64,000 nucleotides of DNA from Brevipalpus yothersi (GCA_003956705.1 QZCP01000844.1:37212-101211), one strand, 5' to 3'; shown: positions 47,726 through 61,406, numbered from the stretch's first letter. Notes: a model not told the origin generated them from the sequence alone. A program made the numbers and translations.

Positions 47726-49056
47726 TCAAATTCGGATCAAATGTAATACTTGTGTGATATCAGGTTCATTTTTTGTACCAAGAGTGAAGCTGCCCATAAC
47801 AGGCATTATTTTCAGCTTAGGGAAAGTTTTCGTGATTGCTATAAGGACAACTTTGAAATGATCCATGCAGTCCATCCTAAATTGTCCCAAAATGCCACGA
47901 TCGATTAGCCAAAACGCAAAAACTCGTTCATCATCACTTGGAAACGTCAGATGTTGTTTAAATTCGGATAGCTCTTCTACGATCTCTTGATAGCGATCGT
48001 CATGAATTTTCAGAGAAGCAGACTGAATATTTTTTCCAAGGAATGCGATGCTGATACCCATTGCAATACGTTCATTCTCATTTTGATTGAATACGGTGAT
48101 TGGTGTGAATGAATGACAATAAAAGAAACATGCTCCACAACCACTTAAATCAGCGTCTTCGATAAACTTTCTAATTTTTGAACACATGTGTTCGTCTTGA
48201 TGCTTTTGGGATTGACAAAAATAAATTATTGTTTTGACTGGAAAATTTGGATCATCCAATTTCGGTTTGTCACTCTCCGGATTTGACCAGTCAGTTACGA
48301 TTATTTTGTGATCTGGAGTGAATTGCTTGAAGTGACACGCATAGAACCCTAATTCACATTCATTCAAACCAGCTCCAGGAAAATTCATTAACGAATCAAT
48401 TTCTATCGAGACTAGTGTAGCTGAATTGCCGATCATACTGAGTACCTTACGGCTGATGCATCCAGTGTGAAAGATCAAAGACACTCTTGAAACCGAATTT
48501 GGCCCTCCTTTAAGTGCGATCATCAAAGCTTTCGCAGTCTCCATCGGTGTTTTGGTTTGCTTTTCAATTCCCGATCCAGAAAACTTGGCATGAGAGCGAG
48601 AATTTGGCCATTTAGAAGAACCATTACATTCGTTTGGCTTTGAGCTCGGTCGGAGTAGAGCAAGATAGGCAGAAATTGAACCATAATCAAGATCTCTTGT
48701 TGGTCCGTCAAATCTTAGAGAAGTGGTGGAAGACAAGAAATTTCATCAGTTAAATATGTCTGTTAACTTTCAATTTTTGCATTCAATCAGGAGACTGATG
48801 TTGATTCATAGTGAAAAACATTGTGTAGCCTTAGTAATTCAAATAAATTTATTGATGAAATAGAGAAAATGACTTACCGTGTTTTCAAACCTCTACTGGA
48901 ATAATAATAGATGTCAAAACGAGGACACTTGGTGAGATGATGGTTTGCCTCTTGGTACCAAGTGGCACAAACCAATCGACACCCATGAACATAATCAACA
49001 TCAAGATAACTGAAAACTTTTTGAATAATCTGAGGTAATAGTAATGGATTTGTCAT
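47726..49056 (-). CDS. FBXO22: FBXO22-like F-box and FIST-domain protein
   Basis: Exons 48878..49056 and 47726..48713 join in phase 2 to give 388 aa, close to the roughly 400 aa of FBXO22. Residues 4-45 are an F-box (LLLPQIIQKVFSYLDVDYVHG, CRLVCATWYQEANHHL), which would bind SKP1 in a cullin-1 ubiquitin ligase. The rest matches the FIST domain of FBXO22: TPMETAKALM, SGCGACFFYCHSF, ERIAMGISIAFLGKNIQSAS, then FAFWLIDRG and a PVMGSFTLGTK end. In other animals FBXO22 directs histone demethylase KDM4 and p53 turnover; the substrate here is unknown. The N-terminus is shorter than in vertebrates. The acceptor before FDGPTRD is an AAG-type site, which is less certain. Confidence 0.75.
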
Positions 49057-49631
49057 GATAAATTAAATTAATTGCTGTTAAAATTGCATGCTTTTAAATT
49101 TTGAAAAACCAAAACAAACAAGAACTGTGAAACTCAGATCATCTGCGCATATGCACAAATGCTGACCAAAATAAAAAATAAAAAAATAAAAATGATATAA
49201 TTTTTGCACATATCGTTGGAAAATTATCTCATCAATCGATTGATTTAAAAATGATAACTAAAATTAGCATCATATTTTGGAGCTGGATTACTTGAGCAAT
49301 GGATTTTCACTTCGAGGTTACTAATTGGAGGTGAAGAAGTGGGAAAGTTATCTTATGGTGACCAGTCTAACGAGCTGAAAATATTTTGAATTTCCGGCTC
49401 CAGAATACAGATCTCCTGAATTCTATTTTGCTAATTCATATTTCATGAACCTGTGAATAGTTAGTTTGAAAATTAGAAAGAGTTGTTAACCAAGCTGTGT
49501 TGGGAAGTTTTCAGAGTCTTTGGTTGACAAATAGTTAGTTTTTAGTTAGTTTTATAGGATCAAAATATGATCCTAGAACTTCTCTTCAATTACTACCGAA
49601 ATTAAGTCAACTACCATTGATTGGTAATATT

Positions 49632-50145
49632 TTATTTTAATTTCATGGCAAGAATAATAACAAAACACATCAATCCATATTGAAAATGACAAATCTTGCT
49701 CATCGATCGGTTCAAAACAATTTCACACTTTTCTGGTGGATAAATGAAGCCAAGACAGTGTTGATTCATCTCTTTTCCTCTGACTTGCATCGGATCTTGG
49801 AAATATTGAAGCGCTTCTTTGTCACAGTGGCTTTTAACGGCTTCAATTTGGCACTTAATTGACTCCTGAAAAGCGCTGGAAAATTCAATGACAATGATCA
49901 CTTAAGGAAATTTAATTTTTATTCTCTCTCAGAAATAAAGGTATATTCAAAGATTTTCAATGTCCATGTAAACTTTTCTTTTCTTACCAACAGAAACGCT
50001 GCAAATCTCGATCAGAAGTACCAGATGATGGATGATGAACAAGCTCTTTCTGCCAATGACTACATTCTTGCTTTTTCTCTATAGCTTCTTTCAAACATGG
50101 AGCGATTCTGAGGTACGCTGTATTTGAGAGAAGAAAGAAAGAGAG

Positions 50146-50180
<35 letters not shown>

Positions 50181-53100
50181 AAGAATTTCCAAAATCAATT
50201 CATGTTTGCTAAGAGCAGTTTTCAATAACTAATGGGAAAATTGATGCCTTATAGATCTTTAATTATTTGAACTGTTTGTTAGTTTTCGGATCTAATTGTC
50301 CAAAAAATCATGCTATCAGTCTTTTCACTGGTTATTATTTGTTATAAGAGTTAGAGAATTGCTGAAGGAGAACTTCTCTCCATCAATTTGGAAGCAATTT
50401 AGCTTTGTCTCTTCATCTCTACATAATCTGTCAGTCCTCTGAAACAACAGCAAACTTTTTCATCAGTATAGAGGCATGAGGCAATGTCATGAATTTTAGA
50501 CAGAATCACAATAAAATAAGAATGGAAATTCACAAAAGAAGCTAGGATATCTCTCAAGAGTCTAATCAAACCTTGTACTACGAATATGTTAACGGTTTGC
50601 TATATGGATAAGATCTTTTTTTATCTCCATCCATCAATTCATCTAATTGTGAACAATGTTTCTTTTCCATTTACGAGTGTCTTGCCTCATTTCCGGAAAC
50701 TTTATTGTTTACCAACATCACTTACCATCTCTTGCGGGCCCAGGATGGCAAATTTCTCTGACCATTTCACGTGATCCACTGACAATTTGTTGGAAAATGT
50801 GTCTCGCATCATTATTGGAGCATCGTAACATCCATTCATCAGCACAAAATATTCCCGATTTCAGGAGACTAGAAATCAGAGAGGTTTCATATTTTGAGAC
50901 AAAAATTGCTGGCTAAGATCTTGATGTTTAGGAAGAAATTTTTGAACCTATCGAATTAGTTTTGCGTAGGATTTGTGTAGGATGCAAAAGTTTGAAGCAA
51001 TGATCTGATTCAATAAGTCAAGAAGTTTATTTCACTTTGATGGAGTGAAACAAAATTTAGATTCCGGAAGTTCAATCCAATTTTGTTCACTTGATTGAAT
51101 ATCGCTCGGTTTAAGGGATTTTGAATGATATTAAATTTTCTACATACCTGCAAGTGGTGTTCAGATCTTCGATTGTAGTTGCATAGGAGAGTTCATTCTT
51201 ATCGACAACCTGGATGATCTTGGACAAACACTTATCAAAATCTTTTCGATCGCATCTCACTCTTGAAGGAATTCTTTGAGGAATTTGAGGTCCAAATTGT
51301 CCTAAGGAAAAGAATATCCAGTCAATCACCAGCAAGTTCATTATGCTTGCTTGGATGGTAGATTCCTCAATACTGTAGCAAAAAATGCGTCTTTTCGACA
51401 GAAATTCCTCTGACTTCAATAATATGAAACATAGCTCTATCAAAGCTAGAGACTGATTCATTTCATCTACAAAAATAAAAGCTTTTTGTTTGAGAAGCTT
51501 CTGAATATTTTCTGATAAATCTTTTCTCAGACAAATTAGTCAACTTCGTTCCAAAAAGATTGGAATATCTTTCTATTCATAAGAGAGGATTTGCTCTGCA
51601 GAACTCAAAACAGATGTCAAGTTTCTTGGTTTTTTTTCACTTTTACCAGACTTATTCTCATTAGGGTCAATCTTTTTTTGTACACTCGTAATGAGCAGTT
51701 ATATGCTACTTTAATTCTTCAGAATCATCTTAGAAGAAAAATTCCAGCTTTCACGATCAACTATGCATACTTTTTTCCTTACAGTATGATGGGCTTTTTG
51801 AGTTGCTCATTTTTCTTTCGACTACTCAAAGAATGCTTAGTGCCTATAAAGAACATTTGAGAATGGAGAACATAGCAGAACATTCTCAGGAAAATTCTGT
51901 GAGTGCATGTGTCATGGTAATCATCAAGGACCTGTTTACATGTTCCATCCTTTATCCAGATGAAATATGGATATTTTTCATTTTCCTACTGGTATAACAA
52001 TTGTGCTGAGGAGATTGTTTTTCGATACTCCTGAGAGCTACTCTCCAATCTAGGACGTGATTTTTTCTTCTTTTCATGATATTGTTTTCATCTTTTCCAA
52101 GAATGTCCACCTTTCACTCGGTGATTTTGGTGGAAAACTATCAGAAGTTGATGGATGAGGTATTCCAATCATCCACCAATAAGATCAACAATGTGAACAG
52201 CTGTCGAATGTGGAAGGACCTCAAAAATAGATGGAAAATGATCGAGCAAGCATCATCATTTGTATTTATTCCTACATAAGGTCTCTTCACTTCATAGACT
52301 CATTCCAACTGGATCAAAGTAGTGGAATAAAATCTTCACATCTCATCTGAGAATTAGTGGAACAGGTGAGTATTAGCATGGGACTATCCACTAGGAATGG
52401 CCATAAATCGTATATAATCTGGCTGAGATTGGAAACAACATCAGGAGCAAAGCGAATGAAAGAATGAATCGAAATGTTATCAGAACTGATTTTCCTTGGA
52501 GAGATCATGTAGATCAAGTGAAAAGATGCTGAGAAGAGGTTAAAGATGATGGTGATAACAGTTCGTTTGAGTGCCTTCTTAGGATACAAAGAGAAGAAGA
52601 GAGAGAGAAAGAAAGAGAGAAAGAGAGAGAGATACATTTGGTGCTAGAAGAAGCATGAAAGATAAATTCAGTCTGCATGATTATCATTGTATTCAGGTAC
52701 GCATGGATGAATTAAATATATGCGCTCTGACCGGAAAAGGAAGCTGTTTAGGCCTTGATGATTTTGTTTCAAAGTGCATCGAAAAATAATACTAAAAAGT
52801 TGATGGATCAGACTTTCACTCTCTAACATGTGATACTTACACAGTCTGACTATCTTATTGCCAGTTAATATATCATGTCTAAATTGAAATATGGCGTGTA
52901 TCACATCAATAAAAAGTAAATGGAACGAACTTTTAGAAATAAACTCATTATCTCGTGATCCTTCAGTGATAAACTTATTTAATGAAAATTTTATCTAGAG
53001 CTAATTTCACAAATTTCCGAAATAAATTGAAATACAGTAGTTCGATCGGAGGTCTAGATAGCAAGGAAAACGTTCCAGAGTGATTTTCAAGAATTCTCAT

Positions 53101-53416
53101 AAAATTTTGACCGTTGCATTTATGCACAAAAGAGAATTGAAAAACTCTATCAAAAACTTGAATATTCTATCTGAACTCAACTTTTGAAAATGTTTTTGAG
53201 TTCTTTAAGCAGGAATAAGAAGATTTCTGAATCTCATGAAACTAATGTATCAGCGAAGTTTCTCTACTTCAATCTGATATACTGATACAAAATTGAATTT
53301 CGAAACATCTACTCACCTCTTTGGTCAATCAAATAGGAGATTTTAGGGACAAGAACGGAGCCATAAACTGCACAAATTGATATCAAAAGTAAAAACTTAC
53401 TCGTAACCAATCTCAT
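49632..53416 (-). CDS. Secreted Cys-rich protein, five exons
   Basis: Exons 53317..53416, 51148..51301, 50726..50868, 49988..50117 and 49632..49875. Phases 1, 2, 1 and 2 all match and give 256 aa. The first exon is a leader (MRLVTSKFLLLISICAVYG) separated by a 2-kb intron. The mature part has about a dozen Cys in a spaced pattern (VRCDRKDFDKCL, NTTCR, FCADEWMLRCS, REICHPG, APCLKE, QECSHWQK, RFCCAF, IKCQIEAVKSHC, NQHC, KCEIV). The size and pattern resemble arthropod 27-kDa haemolymph-type (DUF1397-like) or DUF19 secreted proteins; I do not claim identity. The C-terminus is hydrophobic (YGLMCFVIILAM), a possible GPI or membrane anchor. Confidence 0.7.
50127..50182. repeat. GAAA/GA simple repeat
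   Basis: Purine repeat (GAAAGAAAGAGAGAAA type) in the intron between exons 4 and 3 of the Cys-rich gene. Confidence 0.9.
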
Positions 53417-53683
53417 GGGGTCACTAGAGTACTATTATCAACCAAGGAAGGTCATAAAATCAATTTTAGTGATTCATCTCACTTAACTTGAAACCAAAAT
53501 CTTACAATTATACAGCACCGCAAAGAATGATTCGATTTGTTATGTGAATGAATAGTAAATAACATAGTATAGAAAGTTCTGATACAAGATAGGCAAATCT
53601 GTGGATATATCGAGGAGAGCTTGTCGAACAAGTGAATGAGATGGACGGATTGAGTGAAGAGGGAGCAAATAAGATGAGGATGC

Positions 53684-53716
<33 letters not shown>

Positions 53717-54958
53717 TGTTCTAGTGGCTTGTATTGAGGATGAGATCTTTTTGCGTGGTTCATTATCTCGGAGATTCTAGATTCTAGATTCCTTAGAAAT
53801 ATATCTATCCTAGAGATTTTCCCTTTTCGTCAGAATCGCTGAGAGTAAGCAAAAGTATATCTCCCAATGATCCAAACAAATACGATCAAATCTGGATCAA
53901 AACCTGTCGATTGAGCATCTATCATCGAAGAATTTGATTGGCTTATACAGATCGAATATGATGAGTAGCTAAGTCTTGTGGATGTATGCCAATTCATTCA
54001 AATTTTTGGAAAACCAGATCAAGAAAAAGAAGAAAAAAGTTCTCCAACTGGCTGGAAACTCATGAGAGGAAAATTTGAAAGCTCTCAGGTATAATATTCT
54101 TTTGAATGAAAAACTTGCTATTCAAATGCGAATTTTCCCTTGATTAACTCTCAATTTTGAATATACATTAGACTGAAGTATGGATTTCTTCTCAAAAATT
54201 TTTGTCAATTTGGCTGAAAATATATGAAAACCATCGAACTTTCTCCACTGGAAAATTGAAAATTTTCATAAGTTTATTATTATGCCTTAATAGAGAATTT
54301 GCTATTAAAAGAGACTGAAATTCGAGAAAATGAAGAAGATTAAAATGTAAATTGCACGATATGCTGTAGATTACAACATAAAGTCTGTCATTGTGATTCT
54401 TTATTTTTATGATGTCTCTGGATTTGACATATGTTTTGATTCTCATTTGTATTCAATTAATGCACACAACCAGTCAAACTGTGTCATGTGTAATGTTGAA
54501 ATTGCTGAGAAAAAAATGATGATTATTCAGAAAGTTTAGTCATCAAGCACTGTTGAAACAATTTAGACAGTGAATTTTGGTTCCCAGTTTTTCTATCGAT
54601 AGGATGTATATTCGAATATATTTTTTCGCTTTGATCATCATCCTTTCCAACATCATGGGTAAGTCCACATTCTCATGCTGAGAGTATAGTAGAAGAGTAA
54701 ACTTCTCTCCACTCGACCATTCATGATGGACAGTCATCATGAAATGCTGTGATAGTGAACTGAATCTTTGATCGAAAACTAACATCTCATCGTTCATGGT
54801 CCATTTCATTTCTAACAAGAACTTAGAACTTAGCAGAAGCTGTTCATCAATCCACATTTACTGTATATATACGTGTATATATGTGTGTGGGCCCAGAACT
54901 TTTATTTAACTAACTGTCATGATCTCTCTTTTGAGACATTGTTCAAATAATATGAGTG
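53417..54958. other. Intergenic, no gene supported
   Basis: Contains a (GA)n run at 53687..53716 and TAGATTC direct repeats near 53765. No coding frame of support. Confidence 0.5.
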
Positions 54959-55933
54959 ATGATATCTTTGATTTTGATCACTTTTATTTCTCTTTTCTCT
55001 TCGCCCAAAGTGATGTCCAGAAAGCATCTCACAGGCGAACATCTTCGTAAAGCTTGCGCTTTGTCTGCTGAACTTCGTTCCAAAGGCTATCCATGTCAAA
55101 AAGTTCGACGAAATTTATACTTATTCCTTGGTGAACAGCTGCTTGGTGAACTATTGAAGCCACAACTTATAAACAGAGGATTTTTCAAAAAAGAACTTAA
55201 ACGTCTTAGGGTTTGTACAATATTGTTTGATTCTTGAAAGGTGTGTGTGTATGTGTGTGTGGCTGTATGTATTGGAAGAAAAGTACCAAAAAGTGTTCCT
55301 CTATGATAAGCATGAAGATTCATATGTGTACTATATTTGACATTTTGATTCACTTTTTTTTATTTGCTCTCAATTCGACAGGAGATCGTGAAAATGGTTG
55401 ATTTCATGAGTGCTCCAGTCTTTGTATGCCCACAGGCTTCACCAGATAAACCAAGTGGACTTCAAGGTATGGTATTGGTGTGGCCAAAACTTAAATTTCA
55501 AGCGTCAGTGGAACTTCAAATGCCAGTGCTCACTATGTCAGGCTCAAATTGCAAACCAGGAAAATCGTTGAGAGCACTCGGTATCACGAAAGGAATTGAT
55601 ACAGCAATGGAAAATTTGAATCAATACTTGGCTGAGAACATGTGTGATCTCATTCCGACAAGCTTTGTTCTCGATACTGAACACCCACAAAAGTGGAAAA
55701 CTTTCATTGAAGATTATGCAAACAATTCTACCATGGTAGTATCTAGAAAATTGGAAAAGCTCACTGGAGATGGAGTACTCGGTGAATGTTTAGTGGATGG
55801 TTCATTCGTGATAAGGGATGAAGACGCAGATCAGAAGAAAGGTAAAAAGGTTGAAAAAGATCAGAAAGATAAAAAAGATAAGAAGAATAAAAAAGATGAG
55901 CAACATTCTATATTATCACTGATAAACTCTTGA
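54959..55933 (+). CDS. Unrecognised two-exon protein with Lys-rich tail
   Basis: Exons 54959..55210 and 55382..55933, phase 0 with a GTTTGT donor (weak) and a CAG acceptor. From the ATG at 54959 the product starts with a hydrophobic run (MISLILITFISLF), which would be a leader. The ATG at 55013 (MSRKHLTG) is an alternative that avoids it, and the CCCAAAG before it could be an acceptor of an upstream exon. The body contains LRKACALSAELRSKGYP, FVCPQASPDKPSG and WKTFIEDYANN, with no motif I recognise. The final 40 residues are Lys/Asp-rich (DQKDKKDKKNKKD). Length is 267 aa from the upstream ATG or 249 aa from the second. Function unknown. Confidence 0.6.
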
Positions 55934-58024
55934 TAATTGAAGTCTTTTGGAAAAGATTATTGAATGTAAGATTCCAATGACAATAATTGAACAAATTCAA
56001 GTAAATTGATAATTTTTAATGATATGACTACGAATAAGATGAATCGAAAACAGGATGATTTGAAATAGAGGTTGACAATTTGTCCCTAATGAGGTTGACA
56101 AAACGATCTCGTGTAATTAGTGATGATAAGATCTGGCTCAGAAACTTTTCAGCAGGCGGAAAGAAAAGGAAAAGGCAATATAAGACTAAATAAGGATTCT
56201 TGGTAAGAACTGATCACGACTAGATAGCTTTCACTTGATCTTTCCATAGGATTTGTGTTGATAGCTTACAAATGGTCGCAAACAATCCAGAGATGTATTG
56301 ATGTACTGATCGAACTTGTACTGATAGCTCACAACATTCAGTAGCCAGTATATTTTACTTTTCGAAGATTATCAGTCCTCAGGAGACAGCATGAAAGGTT
56401 GAAATTAAGTTACTTTTACCATTTTTATTCCTCATCTCTAGCTGAAAACCTTACAATTTTGATCAGGAGAATTATCAAATCTAAAGTATCGAGAATACAA
56501 GAGGTTATAAGATCTTGGTAAAATAGCTGGTCAAAGAATTCTTATGCTCTCGCAATGCTCATCGCTTGATATTTATATGAATGATTGGGCATCATAATCA
56601 GGGCCCAGAAAGATGAAAATGGAAATAGTTTGAAAGTTTTCAATCATTCTTCCATCAAAATGTTCGAAGCAATATCATTGATCTCAATACTTTTGGTCGA
56701 TGGGAATGTTTCAGACTCATATCATCATTGAACTTTCACTTGCATCACTATTGCCATTGGGGAGAGATGTAAAAAGGAAACTAATCGAATACAAAATGTA
56801 TTTTCCTGCACCAATATTGTCTTAGATGGTGTGAAAATTTTCAAAATTATTCATAACGGTCAATTATAAACTCACTGATTCTCTATCAGCCATCTGGAAG
56901 CACGAGCCTGATTCATCAGTGACGAACATGATCATTTATCAGTTCAATTTTGAACTCTATTATGAAGCAGAGAAAGAGCACTATAATTGCTTGTAAAGGT
57001 TGACTTAGCTTTTAAAGACGGAGAGCTCAATGCTAATCGAACTAGAGGGAATCATTCTTTAGATTCGAACTCCTATTATTCAATCAATGATGAAGCAAGC
57101 GGCATCAAATGTAATCATCCTGATTACACAATAGATCGCATCTGCTTGTTTCTGTAACAAAACCACACTAATGAGAGGATAAATTCACTGTATTCCCGAG
57201 ATGACTGACTTGATGAGAGACCTTTTTTAGCTTGATCCATAAACTAACATACAACTAAGAATTTGGTTCTTGCCAACTGTTTATCGGATCAAATTTTTAC
57301 CAGAATGCTGTCCTTATGTGGAAATATATCAATTTCTCCTTGAAACATGATACTTAATCAAGAATTGTTGCGCAACCATCCATTGGAATGATAAATATTT
57401 CTATTGAAAATAATCTTTTTCCCTTCAATTGAGTAAAATCTAGATTGAAATGAGGTGTTGATACTTTTTTCACTCCAGATGGTTAATATTTTAGGAGAAT
57501 GATCCCTCAGTTCCGATAAACTTGATCAGAGAAACCTTTTTCCTGATTTTATCATGCTGGATATTACTAGATCGAATCAATCTAAATCTAAATTGGTAAT
57601 CTCATCATATCAGGGTGATATTTTATCCAAAATTCTAGCTATTGCTTTGAAATTTTCTGGCATAGATGAGAGGGAGAGTAAAAAAGTAATGAATACATGT
57701 ACATGTATTGAACGCTTGGTATACGCACAAGTGGCAAATAGCGATGAATTACCCAAAGACTGTTCGAAAATCCATAACAAGGAATGGCAGTGGATCATCA
57801 GATTATTGAAATAATTCAAAGATAAAAAACTATGAAAATAGTTCTCAGTCTTAGACTTTATCGGAATCAGAATTGGATATAATCATTTATTCTCATCTTC
57901 TGGCCGAGAAATTCGAAGAAAATGAGCTGGGGAAGACGAGACCTCCCATTATTCCGATTCATGGAAAAGAAATTCAAATAATCAACTACTGTAAAAAAAT
58001 AATGGCGAATTTTTACAAAGATAA
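55934..58024. other. Intergenic, one short unassigned frame
   Basis: About 2 kb. An 86-aa plus-strand frame with ATG at 57554 (includes KILAIALKFSGIDERE) has no known motif and no supporting exon. I do not call it a gene. Confidence 0.4.
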
Positions 58025-59262
58025 TCAGTCTAACGTGATTTCAATGGGTTCTTTCTTAAGATTCTTTTTGGGCTCAATTGATGATGTTTTCAAGGATTCA
58101 TTGGATAAAAGAACATTATTTTCATCGTTTGCAGATTTTTTCTCTTTCTTTGCTTCAAATGTCTTATTGAGGGCTCTTGGAACATTCTTAGACATTCGGT
58201 CTATCGCTGCTTGAGCAGCTGCAGATGATGGTGGAAGATGATTGGAAGGCGTGAGATAGCTGGACTGGTGAGGATTATTCAATTTTGAGCCCAACTGAGA
58301 ACCTTTGCCAGTGAATGGAACAAAATTAGACTCAGTTTTAGGCACTTTGACAGGGATAAAAAAATTTCGAATATCTTTGTTAGGTGATGATGGCTCTCTC
58401 TTGACTTGACCAAGCCTATTACCATTACCGGCAGTGCTTGATTGGGAAGTGTCCAATGTATTATTCAATTTTTGAGGACTAGGTAGAAAAAACTCATCAA
58501 TCCGATGATTATTTGGTGGTGGTACAGCATTCTTGGGAGTTTTGTTAGCGGTTTTAGTTGGTTTTTCGGTTTTTTCTGGCTCAGATATTTTCTTAAAGGT
58601 ACCATTACAGGTGCTTAAATGTTGTGACCACCAAAAATCAGTGGGACCAGGAGCACGATTTGCTGCTCGACGTACATAGCCAAAATAAGGAGGTTTATTT
58701 CGACATGGACCATCACATTGCCATACGTGCTTTTGAAAGTGGCGAACTTCATCATGAAAAGTATGATATACAGTGATATGGGTGCCTGAAAGTTTATTTA
58801 TTCTACAAGATTCACAAAGAAACAAACAAAAGAAACGAGAACATGGTCACTCATCTACCGAAATCATATATGGATCAATTCCACATACCTGTACATGTGT
58901 TCATGAAATTTTGGTCCATGTGATTCGTGATTGTCATCTTCACGGGTGACAAACAGGTAAGCATGAATCATTTCATGTAGCAAAGTTTCAACCAGATCAG
59001 CTCTCGAACGAAGTGTCAACAAAGGCTTGGACAGCTTGATGAGTGCAAAATTGGTACGTGGATTCCATGCACAAAGTCCTGCGGTGCTTGTCATACGACA
59101 TGATGACCACTGGAGTTCAACAAATTCACGTTTAAGTTTCCCCCAAAAGAAGCGTTCATCAAATTGTTGAAATAAAGCCCATATATCAGGATTTGGATCA
59201 ATCAATTCCCATTCAGGATCAACCAGTGAATCACATCCAGCCTTACGATTTCCACTGGCCAT
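58025..59262 (-). CDS. SPRTN: SPRTN (Spartan) DNA-protein crosslink metalloprotease
   Basis: Exons 58889..59262 and 58025..58802 join in phase 2 to give 383 aa. Spartan is a DNA-dependent protease that degrades proteins crosslinked to DNA during replication. The SprT domain holds the zinc metalloprotease motif HEMIHAY (His96, Glu97, His100) and a third His at 115 (HESHGPKFH). Zinc-binding Cys follow in WQCDGPC and HLSTCNG. FTGKGSQLGS (about 288-297) is an SHP box for binding the p97/VCP ATPase. Two stretches, RIDEFF (225-230) and DIRNFF (268-273), resemble PCNA-binding motifs. I see no UBZ ubiquitin-binding zinc finger at the C-terminus, which vertebrate SPRTN has. The start at 59262 is the only nearby Met before the domain. 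Confidence 0.95.
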
Positions 59263-59997
59263 CGATGATGATGGTAGCCAACCAGTCTCTACATCACAAC
59301 CACAAGGTACAAATCTCTAGAGATATGAACTTTATTGAATAATGCACACATGCAAACATCAATTCACATTAACCAACACACAACATTCTTATCATCATGA
59401 ACTTTCCATCATGAAACGATTTTCATTCAAATATTATGATTCATGAAACCAAAACAAACCAGAAAAAGGTGGCAACTTTTGCGCCTGAGCAATAAGATTC
59501 CAGTTTTTTTTTGGCGCGTTCAGAAAGCAAAAGTTTGGAATTGTATTCATAATTGATTGAAGATTAGTGATAAAAAATCAATCGATTGATTGATTGATCG
59601 ATTGCAAGGCAAATGTTTTATAAAATTTTGACAAATTATAGAGTGATGAGATGGTATCAGGGATGGATTGGTTTGAACTTTTTTTTCGTCGTGTATCACT
59701 TGTTGATGGATTGATGCGGGATTGAGAGGATGAGGATGGGGATGTTCATTCGGAAGAAAAGTATTACATTAGAAAATTAACCATCATCAACACGGGAGAG
59801 GGGTGATAAATGCTCTAGAAAGAAAGGAATGAGGTGTGTAATATATCACTCATCGCAGACAATAAGAGGACAGCATTGGGTCACCTCGTTCTGGGGCTTG
59901 AGAATTGTGTTGAAGGCTGAGAAAAGTGTGCAACTTTGTTGACAGACTGAGGAGAACAGAGAAATGTGCCATACATAAATCAGTCTACAAAATTTTG

Positions 59998-60400
59998 TTG
60001 TGATATGGACACTTGTCAAGAGAGAAATGGAATACTTTGGAAGAAATAGATGAAAATTTTCATCATCATGAAACGCTGCGGGTTCATCTGAGAAAGGCTT
60101 GGTCAAGCTTCTGATATGTTCATGTAGGTACATGTATGTGTGCTTATGCATGTACCATGTACCGTTATGTGAGTACTTCGGGAGAAGAATGTGAAAGCGG
60201 GCAAGCACACGGGCCAACAGTATGTATGTGTTTATACATGATTTGGCAGGTTAAAAATATATATGTATCGTTGAATAGATCAGTTTCAAATGTACATTCA
60301 TCTTGAGAACGCTGTGACCATACCAAGTGATGCAACTGATTCATTGCCAGTTGCTCGTGCCGCTCATCCATCCTTTAACCGCATAACAAGATTTGATTTT
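59998..60400. repeat. Inverted repeat I, left copy
   Basis: Reverse complement of 62187..62600 with scattered differences. Landmarks: TTCATCATCATGAAACGCTG, GGCTTGGTCAAGCTTCTGAT, CACGGGCCAACAGTATG and CAAGTGATGCAACTGATTCA. A 35-residue frame (NQLHHLVWSQRSQDECTF...) is preserved in both copies on opposite strands, but likely by shared DNA rather than coding. Confidence 0.93.
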
Positions 60401-60474
60401 TTAACATCTTCATATCACATGCATCGGATGAGAGAGACATACTCATGTCGCCAAAATCAGATCATTTGAGCGTA

Positions 60475-60598
60475 GAAAAGAGAAGGCCTCATTCACCTAA
60501 TCCTTCGAGTTTGGTGATGATCATGAATGCCTCTTTTATCCAGCGAATGAATACTGATCGGCCTGAGTTGACTTTCGGGTTCACCTATAATCGGACTG

Positions 60599-60677
<79 letters not shown>

Positions 60678-60830
60678 AAGAAAGAAAGAAAGAAAGAAGA
60701 AAAAAAAGAAAGAGAGAGAGACCGATCGGGAATAAGGGGGGCGGATCAGAATTAATTATTTTTTGACCTCAAAAATTCGCTTTCTAATGAATTAAATATT
60801 TCTTCATCTTCACTTCTCTCTCTCCATCTT
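60475..60830. repeat. Inverted repeat II, left copy
   Basis: Reverse complement, more diverged, of 62865..63080. Shared edges: AGGCCTCATTCACCT and AATTAATTATTTTTTGACCT. The copies differ mainly by a purine microsatellite inserted in this one. Confidence 0.85.
60601..60720. repeat. (GA)n then (GAAA)n microsatellite
   Basis: About 36 GA units followed by GAAA units and poly-purine. Confidence 0.97.
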
Positions 60831-61406
60831 TTTCAACTACTTATAAATATCACTCTCTCTCTTTCTTTCTCTTTCTCTTTCTCTATCAAAGTTAACCAAA
60901 GCTTATGATAATATTTCTCTTGAGCCTATCAATGAGAGGTTCTGAAGATGATAATAATAAAGGAAGGAGGAAAGATTGGTGAGCGCGCGAAAAAAAGTAT
61001 CATGTGTAGGAAGGGTGGAAAGAATATATTTGAGAGAGAAAGAGAAATAGTGACGGCTCCATGAAGGAACTCTTATTTATCTAAGAATGAGAAGGATGAA
61101 TTCAGGCCAAAAGTTTTCTCAAAATGTTGTATCATGAAAAATGCGTCTGTATCTTTTTCTCTTACTCTTTCTCTCTCTCACACACAAACTATATTGGTCT
61201 TCCCAGGCACGTTCAGGTCATCTTGGTGCGTGATTATATTCAGTTACAACAACAACAAAAAATCGAATGATATTAATAATAATAAGTTTACTCATAATTC
61301 GCTATGCTTCCATTTTGAATGCCAAAATTTCACGATCGCTATCATCATCATCTGAGATAATGATAGTGTGAATTGAGGAGGATTAAAAAAAACTTCTTCT
61401 GTCACC

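Larger units (their letters stand above)
59263..61406. other. Intergenic with repeats
   Basis: Holds inverted-repeat copies I and II (see their entries) and a long GA/GAAA microsatellite. No gene is supported. Confidence 0.55.

Noticed and set aside
57554..57814. 86-aa plus-strand frame
   Set aside because: No motif, no splice partner and no conservation visible.
60445..60735. 96-codon frame with Arg-Glu repeats
   Set aside because: Most of it is a GA microsatellite.
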